A stretch of 64,000 nt of DNA, taken from positions 32,285,828 through 32,349,827 of the forward strand of contig NC_079876.1 in assembly GCF_029227915.1 (NCBI RefSeq), written 5' to 3'. A model generated the notes under the pieces. The model searched no databases. It saw only the letters and a program-made list of their open reading frames with translations, and had not been told where the DNA came from. This document shows, piece by piece, positions 38,001 through 48,480 of the stretch. A program made the position numbers and the translations under genes. Every line of letters starts with the position of its first letter. Position 1 is the first letter of the stretch. This DNA is from Hydractinia symbiolongicarpus. Its lineage: Eukaryota; Cnidaria; Hydrozoa; Anthoathecata; Hydractiniidae.

Positions 38001-41000
38001 TTCTTGGGTTCATATACATCAACAACATCAATAAACTTTGCATTCACATCATCTTTATCTTTTACACAGGTGTCAGATTTTAGTTCAATACTTCCGTCTT
38101 TTTTCCAAACAACTACTTGATCACATTTTTCTTCGTCATTTTCCCCATTATCTAAAACAAATAGATCAGGTAAGGAGTATTCAAAAGTAAATAACATGTG
38201 TATAATACATATATATTGCAGTTCAGGGTGTATGCTACTCAAATTATTCAGAAACTTATATTTTGTTCAGTTCATGTTTCTAAACTATTTAGTTACAAAT
38301 TTAATATTGCTTCTGGATTTTCCTTTCTTAACCAAGTTGTAATATCTTTGTTTAACCTTTTTCATAACATCCCAAAGAAGAATGAGATTAATTTTCCAGA
38401 TGGACCCTCCTAAATAAATTTATCATGCATAAGTTCTATTTGAATTAAATCAGTCAAAACAGTATCTACAGAACCCAGAACCTATAGTACAGCATAAAAT
38501 AGATAAGTGTAAGCAAATTAGGAAAATAATGTTATAATTACTGGAATTAGGCACTTAAAGTGAGACCATCCATAAAAATATGTCTGTTTTCTGTAACCGA
38601 CACATTAAAATATCTTAACAGCTAGGTAGGCGATAATATTTTTTACATAAAAAAAATCAGTATCATATTGTCATATTTTTGACATTCTGCGTAAAGCATG
38701 TGAAAATCTGCATGACACGTGAAAATAACAAACCTAATAAATCAACCTATAAACCTAATAACATAACAAACAAACCAAATCAGAATTTAATTAGATAAAG
38801 AGTGTGAATTAAAATATTTACACTGATTATTTCAAATTATATGGATTTGGCATACAATGTGTATTTATAATTCATAAACTTTTTGTACTTATAACACTTC
38901 ACCCAGCCATTTTACCCGAAACAAACACATTTTTAGAGATAGCATGGGAAAGGGTGTTACGTAATTGAGAAATTTTCACACATTACAAACCTATCACTTC
39001 TGTTTGAAGAATGCAATCATGAATCTAATAAAAATAATTCAATATTTTTAAGATACATGTAACGTTAAAAACAACATAATTAAAGTATATATCTTACCTT
39101 GTCCAGACATTCCTTGACATCTTCCTCTGTTGTTGCACTACCAGAAATGAATTCATCATCCTAAGTGCAATATTAGCAAAAAATTACTGTACAGTAGAAA
39201 TAATTTTGTTTTATTTATGGGAGTGATTCTCAAAAATTATCTTTGTGCATGTTTCGTCTATATGGAGGAGCAAAAGATTGCTTTATAAGCAACATATTTT
39301 TTGTTGTATGGTAAAAACATAAATATTGTGCTACAGTTTAACTCTTGTTATTAAATACAAAAAAATTGAAATCGATAACATATTGGTTAAACAAATCATT
39401 TTCAAAAATTGGATAAAATTAAGTCATTTTGACACATATCAGAATTCCAATCTTAAAAACTACACAACATAAAATATTTAAATGAAAAAGAGAAAATGAA
39501 AATTGTGGATATATAACTGATTATAACTTAAAATTATTTCAAAATGACTTGTACAGTAATTAGAGCTAATATCGTGAAAGCTTTTCTTCAAAATTAACTT
39601 TTTAGTATGGCTAATAACAGGAACCAAAACGTGGACATCATGAAAGATTACAATATTGATACAAAAACATTTTGCCTTAAAAATGTAGATGGCTTACATG
39701 TTCAGAATAAATCTGCTTTTTTTGGTTATTCTAAAATCACAAAAAAGGTTTTATTATAAACACAAGAATTTTTTGAACAAAAAGTTCAAAATCTATGATT
39801 GGATACTCACAATTACATTCCCAGGATTGCATAAAACAAACTGAAAAGAAAGAAAAGAAAAATAGCAGTTACTCTAGTGAAGAAAAAGAAAAATGTATAT
39901 ATTACAAAAAAACTTACTCCCTGCTTGGTAACAACATCAATATTTGCAAAATATGGTGAAGCAGTCTCCTTGTTCTAAACATAATAGAAGTAACAGTTGA
40001 AGTTCTCAAAAAAAATTTAGAATATTTTTTTGTATTTTTCAAAAAAGAATCAAAAATAATTATTGTTAAGGCGACTCCAATGTTCTACGGGAGAAATCGA
40101 TAGTAACTTACAGTCGGTTGGCAAAATAAAAATAATTTTATTGAGAATGTATGGTTGGAACAACAACAAAAATAAAGAAATACACACTAACAACAGCGGT
40201 TAAAAAATAAAAAAATTCAAAAAAATCGTTTGTAACCGTTTTAACTCGCTTGGTTGATTTGAAATTCATTTCGTAATCATTTCCAAATCATTTTGTATTC
40301 ATTTCCCATTAGTTTTTCACAAAAATAAGAATTAATTCGTTTCATCTACGTTAAATTCGTTTCGGTTCAAATTGTTTTAAAATCGCTTAAATTGTCACAC
40401 ATGTTTATAAGACATTGTCAATTTCTAAAGAAATTTAACTATCAAATTACGTAAATAACTGCATTCTTCTTGCAGAAATAATAAAATTCTTCGCTAAAAA
40501 CGAATATGTAACAGATTTTCTGTTAAAAAAAGTTTTAGCCGATATTATTTTTTTGTTTTCGTGAAAATTAGAGTCTGTCGAGCCTGTAGAACAACTAATG
40601 AAGTTGAAGTCGCCTAAAAGTTACAAAATGAGAAAAAATCTGTGTGTGCTCAAAGTTAAAATTCCTCAAATATATTTAATCTGTATGATAATTAAGGAGT
40701 TTTAAAATTCCTCTAATATATTTAACCTGTATGATAAGTAAGGGGTAACTAGGGTAATAACTAGGTTCTGCAAAAACACTTTACCTCTATGTTTAATAAA
40801 ATATTCATGACTTATTAATTATTCACAAACATAACATTCCTTTAGCATGATTTTTGCAGTGCAAAATTTTTGAATTGCATTTTCTCGAAATAAAATTTTC
40901 CAACATAACAGTACATAGTTTTGTTGAACACTCCCCTCCATTTTGTCGAAATTCTACGAAAATAAGTTTGTTGCGACAATTTATTTGGCTACAAAACTTT

Positions 41001-42413
41001 GCTTTTTTTAGCGCAAAAGTGAGAAAATATCGAGCTATTGATCCATCATATACTTAAAAATTGATCAGTCATAAAACAGCTGTTGTAAAACAAAATATGC
41101 TATATTTTTTGAACCACGTTTTGTTTTGAGTAAAAAAAGCAAAGTTATTTAGAGCTGAATAAGATCTTTGCAACCATATGTTTTTCAAGAAACAAAAATT
41201 TTACTGAAGGGAGTGTTTGGTAAAATATACTAGAAAGGTGAATTTTTGTAAATAATTTTTCCTTCTTGGATTTTTTTATGGAAATATTTTATCATCATTC
41301 TAGAGATAATTTATTTGGCTTTCAGAATATATATATATATATTTGTTACAGTTAATAAAGCAAGCAGAGAAGATATTTTAAATATACTGAGAATGTGTCT
41401 AAGGGGGTTACCGTATCCTTAATGGAAGTTGATGTCCTTTAAAAGGCATTCCAGGAATGCCTTTTTAGAGGACAATTGCATCGCGTAACTTGGTGAACTG
41501 GCGTATGTGATTGATCACATAAGCACCTATTTTTAAAATGAGAAGCCTGATTCATCACAACTATAAAATCTAACTAAAAAGAAATAACAAAAAAGTGACA
41601 AAGATACTCACTTTTCTCCAAAAAAGTTCTTTCATATCTCCATACGAATATCTCAACTCTTCTCCAATAGATATGACTTTGTCACACAAAACAAACAGGC
41701 AAAGATGCAAATGCCCATTATCATCATATATCGGTTTCATGCAACAGTTTTTGGCATTTTTGCTGTCATTAACGTATTTCCCAAACTGTGTGTTCTCAGT
41801 TGCATCGATGCTATTATAAATAATCTTAAAATTGCAGTATATTACCTAGAGTACTTTTCAAATTTCACAACTGACTTTTGTGACAATTTTCCTGAATATT
41901 TTATGAAAATCAAATTTTCCATTTTTCTCAAAAGAAAATATTTTTTGCCGGCATTTATTTGCAAAAAATTATCCTGTGCTCTTTACAAAATTCGTAAATA
42001 AAGTTTCTTTCCAACAATCTTTACGCAAGTAACTGCTGTGGATATTAAAATAATCACAACATATATGTACAATTTGCTTACCAACTGTTATTATAAAAAA
42101 ATAAAAAGGAACCAGCTTCATCAGGATATGTAGATTGCAATTTTTCACCCTCAACTTTACTAATACAATTTCCAGCATACTCAAGAAGAAATTCACCATG
42201 TTGAAATGTTTTTGTAGCAAACACTCCAAAACCTTATAAAAAAAGTTGTATCATAATAATGTAAAACAGTTCACACCCTATTTGGAAGCATAATAGACGT
42301 ATACCTATGTTGTCATTGATGAATAATTTCTGGAAACCACTTTGATCTGCTTTTTGTTTGCAATAATACTTTGCAATAGAACGTGGGTCTGTCTCACGCT
42401 TATTCTGTCGTCT
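29887..42413 (-). CDS. SET domain - zinc finger - tyrosine recombinase fusion gene, at least 22 exons
   Basis: Exons (minus strand, order of translation): 42413-42305, 42232-42082, 41810-41612, 39974-39918, 39840-39811, 39160-39098, 39024-38991, 38151-37127, 37053-37009, 36221-36201, 35375-35331, 35261-35205, 35083-34979, 34819-34372, 33671-32496, 32070-32008, 31777-31715, 31628-31542, 31440-31408, (31041-31004), 30814-30770, 30420-30388, 30281-30183, 30032-29887. All introns are GT-AG and the phases agree: phase 0 from the end of the SET domain to the zinc fingers except one phase-1 junction, then phase 1 to the end. The exon at 31041-31004 is 38 bp and breaks the frame unless skipped. Protein of about 1.5 thousand residues; stop TAA 29887-29889. 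The first exon was not found. Confidence 0.85.
32496..33671 (-). CDS. Tyrosine recombinase (Crypton-like) domain exon
   Basis: 392 codons. The landmarks of the tyrosine recombinase/integrase catalytic domain appear in order: box I arginine in LTLLNGRRGGETSRL, the beta-hairpin lysine in YMTGKGNHHLVSVLFP, box II in NATTNRHRVSTLY (Arg and following His kept, the first His of HxxRH replaced by Thr), and HMGHSESMNKDIY with the last His and the nucleophile Tyr. The N-terminal 190 residues are helical and would be the core-binding domain. Cryptons and host genes derived from them are the nearest group I know. No stops or frameshifts. Not an integron or phage integrase: it lies in a spliced gene. Confidence 0.85.
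34372..34819 (-). CDS. Zinc finger exon of the fusion gene
   Basis: 149 codons. First finger CIYC...H..CH (CX2CX9HX4H) in a context LSRHIKKCHKE, then the helix KQIEEWKKIKREGI, then CNLCSAFISKRFFASHKRTC (CX2CX11HX3C). The final LRDDPVG is joined to the recombinase exon through a split Gly codon. Such paired fingers would be expected to contact DNA or protein next to the recombinase fold. Confidence 0.8.
36431..36475. repeat. Hairpin, 19-bp arms with 7-bp loop
   Basis: acataggtaaatctttatt and aataaagattcacctatgt are complementary with one mismatch around atatcgc. It lies in an intron of the fusion gene, just before the tRNA-like repeat, and may be the end of a small mobile element. Confidence 0.7.
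36510..36590 (+). repeat. tRNA-derived SINE head or tRNA pseudogene in an intron
   Basis: An A box (tggtgtagtgg) and a B box (gttcgaatccc) at normal spacing, but poor acceptor and anticodon stems, so not a working tRNA. ctaacatattgc before and gcagtatgttag after form an imperfect inverted repeat around it. Confidence 0.5.
36660..36681 (-). other. Exon-like decoy excluded from the fusion gene
   Basis: AG before and GTATG after a 22-bp block, but including it in phase 0 gives an immediate TGA, whereas joining 37009 to 36221 directly stays open. It could be a poison exon. Confidence 0.3.
37127..38151 (-). CDS. Large acidic linker exon with internal duplication
   Basis: 342 codons, rich in Asp, Glu, Asn and Val, without a known domain. 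It contains two diverged copies of about 125 residues: DVVDVYEPKNND matches DFVDVCEPKGNN, VGNGKDSVAING matches VGEGKDAVLVNR, and VGENKEQVAAEIITDIVSV matches GCENKEQVAEIIADVVSV. Probably a disordered spacer between the SET and recombinase parts. It joins the preceding small exon by a split Asp codon and ends before GTATGT in phase 0. Confidence 0.75.
40070..40614. mobile_element. Short TIR element in an intron
   Basis: Ends aggcgactccaa and ttgaagtcgcct are inverted repeats with one mismatch, about 545 bp apart; tgttctac also occurs inside both ends. No coding capacity. Boundaries and target duplication are uncertain. Confidence 0.45.
41441..41465. repeat. Perfect 25-bp palindrome
   Basis: aaaaggcattcc-a-ggaatgcctttt forms 12-bp arms. 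It lies in an intron of the fusion gene, about 150 bp downstream (in transcript sense) of the last SET exon. Confidence 0.7.
41612..42413 (-). CDS. KMT5A-like SET domain (three exons)
   Basis: Pre-SET helix DPRSIAKYYCKQKADQSGFQ leads into GFGVFATKTFQHGEFLLEYAG, CIDATENTQFGKYVNDS and GEELRYSYGD. The CIDAT and ELRYSYGD blocks are specific matches to the KMT5A (SET8/PR-Set7) class, which monomethylates histone H4 K20 in the nucleus. The three exons join in phases 1, 2 and 0, restoring G-F-G-V and C-I-D-A-T across the junctions. The tyrosine block is conserved, but the cofactor/catalytic NHS motif reads NDS. The domain may therefore be inactive or altered. Total 153 residues; the N-terminus lies in an unidentified upstream exon. 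Confidence 0.85.
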
Positions 42414-42637
42414 CTAAAAATAAATACAAAAATGAACAAATAAAAATTGAAGTAAATGAAAAGTAGAATTTCACCCTTTGGCAGCCAGGTCACTTTTTTA
42501 TTTTTTTCAAGAAACGTAGATGTACTCTAAAGAATCACAAATAAAATTCCTTTCATATAGTAAAAAAATAATTTTACTAAATTAAATTTAAATTTTACAA
42601 AAATTTGAATAAATTTTATGTTACCTAAAATTATTTA

Positions 42638-43041
42638 AAGGTTACCTCCCGCGAAAAATAAAGGTAACGGCATATACAAGTACTTGAAAGGCTGTCTAGG
42701 AATTTGAATATTTTTTTAAAAATTCTTGATTGGTTCTTTAGAATTTGGACTAAGAAGATTTACTAATTATGCATGATGACAAGCCATAGAGAGTTAAAAA
42801 TGTTTCCTAGCCATTCACTTTGACGCGTTTTGAACATTTTTACATAAATTTTAACATTTAGTTATCATAATTATGCTCAATTCATACTCATGGCATCATA
42901 ATTTTGCATAATTAGCACAACTTTTAAGACAAATATCTCAGAAACGGATAAAGATTTTTCAAAAAAATAAAAGGATTTCTAGAGAACTTTCAAAGATCTT
43001 TCATATGAGCTTAACTTAATTTTTTGCGGGAGGTAACCTTT
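42638..43041. mobile_element. 404-bp TIR element
   Basis: aaaggttacctcccgc at the left and its exact reverse complement gcgggaggtaaccttt at the right, with 370 bp of non-coding AT-rich interior. A typical MITE by size and structure; family not assigned. Confidence 0.75.
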
Positions 43042-43042
43042 G

Positions 43043-43864
43043 AGGTGGCAGTAACCCTTTTTTAGCTGTCCAAATAGCTGAATTATTTACTCAGTGTTTT
43101 ATTTATACCATTTTATTTTACTATTTCCTAGAAATATAGGCCTTAATACATAAGAAAATGATTTTAACTTAACACTAAAATTGCTGAGTCAGCAGAAATT
43201 TCTTTTTAAAAATGTATCAAAAACAAGAAAAACTTTTTACAATCTCGTTATTTTTCATCAACTTCTGTTTTTAAATGAACCTTGGGTTAACCCTGTTAAA
43301 ACGGTGTGCGGATTTTTTTTGTTCATTCTTATTTTTTTAACAATAGCCTTTAATCTTTTTTCAAAAGATTTTTTGTTAGCATCCCCTGCTGCATCAAACG
43401 CTGTTAAAAGAAAAATATCGCGAATAAAAAGATTTCCGCACACCGTATCATGGCTGCATGATTCACCAAGCATGTCTGAAAATTTTAAAGTAAAACGAAC
43501 ATGCTATTGAAAGTTACAGCTTGTGCAATGTAGCATAATGAAGATCGTCTTAAATTTCTTCATAATGCGCCATCTTTGTTGTTATTAACGTTTCTCTTTA
43601 ATAATTACATCATTTCTTTCTGTACAATTTCACAACCACGTAGACTTAAACTATACTCGGCAAAACTAATTAATTATTCATGAATTTTATTTTAAAGAGG
43701 AATTTTTAAGGCTAAATATTTTTGTTGAAAGATAATAGTATTATAGCCATAAAATCGTGACAAGTGTGTTATAACAGAAAAAATTGGATTATAAAGTCTG
43801 AAAATAACCTTACGTAACCAATTATGTAAAAAAAATCCGATTTTTAAAAGGATTACTGCCACCT
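43043..43864. mobile_element. 822-bp TIR element directly adjoining the previous one
   Basis: Left end aggtggcagtaaccc and right end ggattactgccacct are inverted repeats with one mismatch. Inside, on the minus strand at 43258-43473, is an exon-like ORF (FDAAGDANKKSFEKRL, VKKIRMNKKNPHTV) after a pyrimidine tract and AG. It could be captured host sequence or a transposase relic; I do not recognise it. Confidence 0.6.
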
Positions 43865-45530
43865 TAAAATAATGTTTTATTATTGTAATAACATATACAG
43901 TACCGCTTAAATGTACACAAGTTTTAGGATCTCATGTCTCATTTCTACATAAATATCTTTTATTCATTACCTCTTTTGTAGACTGCGTAATTGAAGAATT
44001 AAAAACAGCGCTCCATTTTTTGCGTTTTTATTTCCATGTGATTTCTTTGAATAATATTACTCGCTACAGTTTTATTTAGGAGCTCGATTGTTCACGCACA
44101 TAAGGAATAAGTTCGTATTTTATGCGAGTTATTATTCACTTGTCTAACACATTTTAGGACCGTGCCAAGGTGCATGCGCGCGATCGCGCACCTAATATGA
44201 GGCAGTCTGCAAAATCATTTTTATACATCTTAAATAACGAAACGTTGTGGTAAAAAAAAATAGTTAGGTGTGATTCACACTGGCTAATATTCACATTGCA
44301 CTTGTAAATTTTGCTTACAAGTGCGATTTTTTGCACTCCATATAGCACTGGTAATTTTTTAGCGGGTGCTTTTTCTGGCTCTGGCCTGACATATTAGAAA
44401 AGTTAACTCATTGTGGGTATTAAATGTGTGTTTTTGTAAAATAAACTTCACACAAAAATCATTGCTACCTGTTTTGTTTTGTCTTAAAATGTTTGTATGT
44501 TTTTTTGTGTCATAAAACAAACGATACAAAGTACATTATATACTTCGTTATGCTAAACGAAAACAATATTAAGTGCTTTGTTTAAAGTAAAAAGTACAAA
44601 CGAAGTCCATACAAACTTTTTTATAACATGATACAAAATGTTTTCTTGTAACTTAAAAAAGGAATATGGCCACGTTAAAGCTTTGTAGAGACATTTTCTC
44701 ATCATTTTAAAAATAAATACAACTTTCAAGCTTCATAGAGACGTTTTCTCATCACTTTAAAAAGAAATATGGCCACGTTAAATATATAATATATATGTAA
44801 ATATATGGTAGTATAAAGACAAAGTGATTTTATGCCAAATACAAGTCAAAATATAGTACGTTTATATTAAGCCTGTTAAGTATTACTTATAATTTATTAA
44901 TTATAATCGAATAATTATTCTATTGAATTCTTCACCACCATCATTTGCATGGTGAAATTTAGCCCATAGTAGGATTAAGTACTTTTTTCTACAAGAAAAA
45001 AAACTTACTTTTGACATTGATGCAAACTTTTATTTATTGTCAATTTACCTAGTAACAAAGATTTAAATATGCTAAACATGGACCATAATATATTGTTCTG
45101 TTTCACATGAAAACCTATTACCATAATCAACTTTTTTTAACATATATATACATAGATATTTCAGGGTGTTTGTAGTTGCGGCAATCATGTCTCAGCTGAA
45201 TAGAACCAACCACAATAATTTACAAAATGATTAATTAAATGTGTGAGTGGGTCAGGAATACACAGCGGGGTGCAACTTACCGAAAGAGATTCAGGAGAGT
45301 TTACTGTATTTAAAGAAACTCCTAATTTTGCAAGGAAAAGACTATACATTTGTTTAAAAAATTAAGCAAAACATATACTTTTTTATTGTAGTAAAACATC
45401 GTTACTATATCTGAGCATCCCACAAACTACCAATTCAGAAAATCAAATAATTTATGACAACATTAATTTATCAATCAAAACAAGATTTGCTTAAATTTGA
45501 CGGAAAACATAATTCAGATATACTGTGATA
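43865..45530. other. Intergenic, one short tandem duplication
   Basis: At about 44661-44785 a block with tatggccacgttaaa and gagacgttttctcatcac is present twice about 62-100 bp apart. Otherwise AT-rich sequence without supported features; the first exon of the fusion gene could lie here but was not found. Confidence 0.4.
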
Positions 45531-45787
45531 GTATTGTTCTGCCCAATCTTAGGAGACTGCCCAATATTTGGACATAAAAATGCCCAGTTCGTCAAAAGAT
45601 TAGGCAGGAGACCATGGATGTGACACACAAGCTCTGTTGTTTGCAAGACCCTACAAACATTCTCAGGCACATAAAAATATATTTGGGGTATGTACATCAA
45701 AAACGAATTTGCCAGTACTGTTGAATTGACCAGGCCAGATTTGGCTAAGACGGGGGCCGTTTCAAGATTGGGCAGAACAGTATCATT
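45531..45787. mobile_element. Approximately 255-bp inverted-repeat element
   Basis: gtattgttctgcccaatctta at the left (45531-45551) and aagattgggcagaacagtat at the right (45763-45782) are inverted repeats. Short, non-coding; probably a small non-autonomous DNA transposon. Confidence 0.6.
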
Positions 45788-46849
45788 GGGAAATTAGCAA
45801 GATAGTTTGATGATATTGTTTTCGAAAACGCTGTATTTGATCCAATTTGATCAATAGACATATAGTTAAAATTGTAATACTATTCTCACTTCAAGGGAAG
45901 GTTATATTTTTTGTGGTGAGTCAATAAATGTAAGCTTGCTGTATCAAGCTGGTTTCTAATGTCTGACATCAAGCAATGACAGATGAGCATTAAGTGCACA
46001 AGAATATGTGCATGATTCTGTGCAAAAATGCAAATTTGGACCAGAAAACACACACACATTAAGGTTCCAGTATTTTGTGCAATTCAAACAACCATATTTC
46101 AACCATGACAATATACAGTAGTAAAAGCTGTTGATGTGTGCAAACTGAAATTGAAAGCTATGACCTTGACCAAAAGAATAATAAGGCGTCAAATAAGAAA
46201 AACTGTTTTTACACTCAGCTATGCTAGCTAGCTATCACAGTGAAGTTAGTTTTAGTCAAATTCACAAGAAAATAAAAGAAAACAAAGAAAGTAAGAAACA
46301 GAAAATAAAAACACAAGAAACTTTGGCGGCTCAAAGCGCGAAGAACTTTCCCGCATCCAATATATGACGTAATGTTGGTCAATACTGCTACGCTATTGGT
46401 CAACAGTTTTTGGTTGCCTTTATATATAAATGGCGAACATAGTTACGCTAAATTCAGCGGTGCCTGGAGAAATTATGAAAAGGTATATGGTTACAATAGA
46501 TTACACTTTGTTTTGCCCTCGAAAGGACATGGTCAGAGAATCTATATACTTTAAATTTTTAAGTTTTTAGTTCCTAGTTACGCCTGTGTATGTTAAGGGG
46601 TTTATAATCTTGGGTAATTAGATCATTTTAATTTGTTGTCTTACTTGTTCAGTTATTTTTGTTAATGTTTTTTAAATTTCTTATAGACTGAGCAAGTTGA
46701 ATTTTGTAAACAAACTTTATGTAGACAGTTGTTTCATAAAAATGGAGTGTAAAGGTTTTAGCCATATAGCTGTTCTGCCTGGATAATGAACATTATCCAG
46801 GCAGAACATATCCAGCCTGATTAAGTAGCTTGCCCTGGTTAAAAACAGG
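45788..46849. other. Intergenic; possible plus-strand first exon at 46432-46480
   Basis: tttatatataa followed by ATGGCGAACATAGTTACGC and a GT donor-like site (aaaaggtatatgg) could be a promoter and first exon, but no following exon was recognised. The rest shows nothing. Confidence 0.25.
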
Positions 46850-47570
46850 GCAGGAAATACATAATCAGGGCAACATAATCAGGACAGGCCGGCTTATTAC
46901 TCAAAAAATATTATTTGGCACTTATAAAAGGAACATAATCAGGTCAGGCCAGATTGTGTACGACAGTCTAATATTATTTCTCACTTATTATAGAATGAAC
47001 ATAATCGGGGCAAAGGTGCCGATAAGCCGCAAACGCCCGCATATATAAGGGCGAGTTCGGGCGACTTTTCGAATTAAATTGACGGTTGTCCGCCGAAACC
47101 GCCTGCACTTTCCTGAACTCGCTCGAAACATTCCCGAAATGCAACACCTTGTAACATAAACATGGCGGACGACAATTGAAAGAACACGCTTGAAGAGAAA
47201 GGAGGTAATAAAGTTTATATATAAGTTATTTATCAAGTAAATCTTATCAAAAACCATAAAAAACATTTCTTTTAAGAACTTAGCTTCCATATAGTTAGTT
47301 CATTTTAATTTTTATACTTTTTAAATAATTCTTCGAGAGTCATTTATGGTGAATCTTTTTTTTTTCTCGGGCATTGTTCGGGACTATGCGGGTTTTTTCG
47401 GGCAAAGACCTGAATTTTTTTTAAAACGCCGAACTCGCCCGAAAACGCCCGCACTTTTTACGGCGTATGCGGCTTATCGGCACCCTCGTGGGCAGGCCCA
47501 CTTATGTATGACAGGCAAATATTATTCTTTATTGAATTTCCGTGCCCGCAGGCGTAGGAAATTCTTTAAA
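46850..47570. repeat. Three tandem units of about 66-75 bp, the third split by a TIR element
   Basis: Units begin acataatcagg and contain aggcc...acgacagtctaatatt; they start near 46861, 46931 and 46996. The third resumes after 47484 with gggcaggcccac and gacaggcaaatattatt. Confidence 0.65.
47015..47484. mobile_element. 470-bp TIR element, GC-rich ends
   Basis: Both ends begin ggtgccgataagccgca in opposite orientation and continue with related aacgcccgc and gggcgagttcggg words. GC content is clearly above the surroundings. No coding. It interrupts a tandem-repeat unit. Target duplication not clear. Confidence 0.8.
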
Positions 47571-47684
47571 ACCGTCGTTTTTTTCTTTCGGAGCATTTTT
47601 TAAGAAAAAATCGACCCTGGAATTTCACGTTCCTCCGTCACAGATTCAAACTTCTTACCCAAGCTCCCTAACTACTTGGAAGTC

Positions 47685-47945
47685 ATCTAAATGACGTTTC
47701 AGGCCAAAATCGGTATTTGTTTTCGACAAAATTTGGCACAGTTAACAAAAAAGTGTGCTAAACATAATGGTGACATAATAATTTTGATTTTTGTCACCTA
47801 AATGTCATTTTAGGCCAAAATTGGTCCAAAAATTATAACTACTTTATTATAAACAAAATTTGGCACAGAAAAAAAGTATGCTGAAAATGATGGTCACATC
47901 AAAATTTTGATTTTTTGTCAACTAAATGCTGTTTAAGACCATAAA
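47685..47945 (+). repeat. Three diverged tandem units of about 115-120 bp
   Basis: Units start ctaaatgacgtttcaggccaa, ctaaatgtcattttaggccaa and ctaaatgctgtttaagacca, and share caaaatttggcacag and aatggtgacat-like words. Non-coding. Confidence 0.75.
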
Positions 47946-48210
47946 CGTTTCAAGCGCAAGACTTTTAACTATGAATGATAGGCTGTAATTTTGTTAGCAA
48001 TTTCTTTTAAAATGTGAGTTTATTATGACACGTTTCGTTTTGTTTGCGTTTGTTTAAGATATAATGTCACATGTGTGCTTTATCTTCAGAGCTTAATGCA
48101 CCAAACCTCTTCGAATGTCTGGCACGATAACACAACGAATTAGCAGGTTGTCATCAAATATTTTGGTAGCGAGCGGAAATTCTTAGAGCCCCCAGGGCTT
48201 CTTGTATTAT

Positions 48211-48480
48211 GCTTCAGAACAAGTCCATTGACGTCTTTGAAGGAATTCATATGATTGATGCCTTAAAAAGTGCTGCCATAGCTACCCGAAATCGGTTGAT
48301 GCTTACCATGACATTTGGTGTTAGAAAGCTATATTTTTAGCTCAAAAAGTGTGTTACTCCTGCAAAATCTGGGACTTGTGGCCGTCAAAGAAAGAGGTCC
48401 AACATTCCTGCTGATAACATTTCAGAATATTTCAAACGGACAACAACTATTCCAATGTTGGTGCTGGAGTTTATTTTTAA
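48211..48480 (+). pseudogene. hAT/ZMYM1-type transposase fragment
   Basis: In one frame from 48211: MLQNKSIDVFEGIHMIDALK, then a TAG near 48338, then CGRQRKRSNIPADNISEYFK and TTIPML. The CGRQ..RSN.PA....EYY...IPFLD block is characteristic of the TTF/zinc finger MYM-type (hAT-derived) transposase family. About 90 codons survive. Confidence 0.5.

Noticed and set aside
43258-43473. First exon of the SET-recombinase gene
   Set aside because: Has an acceptor-like start and lies upstream on the same strand, but it sits inside a TIR element and no phase-compatible junction to 42413 is evident.
44154-44348. Short Cys-rich minus-strand ORF
   Set aside because: No signal peptide, repeat spacing or exon support; chance ORF.
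46432-46480. Promoter and first exon of a plus-strand gene
   Set aside because: TATA-like sequence, ATG and donor-like site are present but no second exon could be found.
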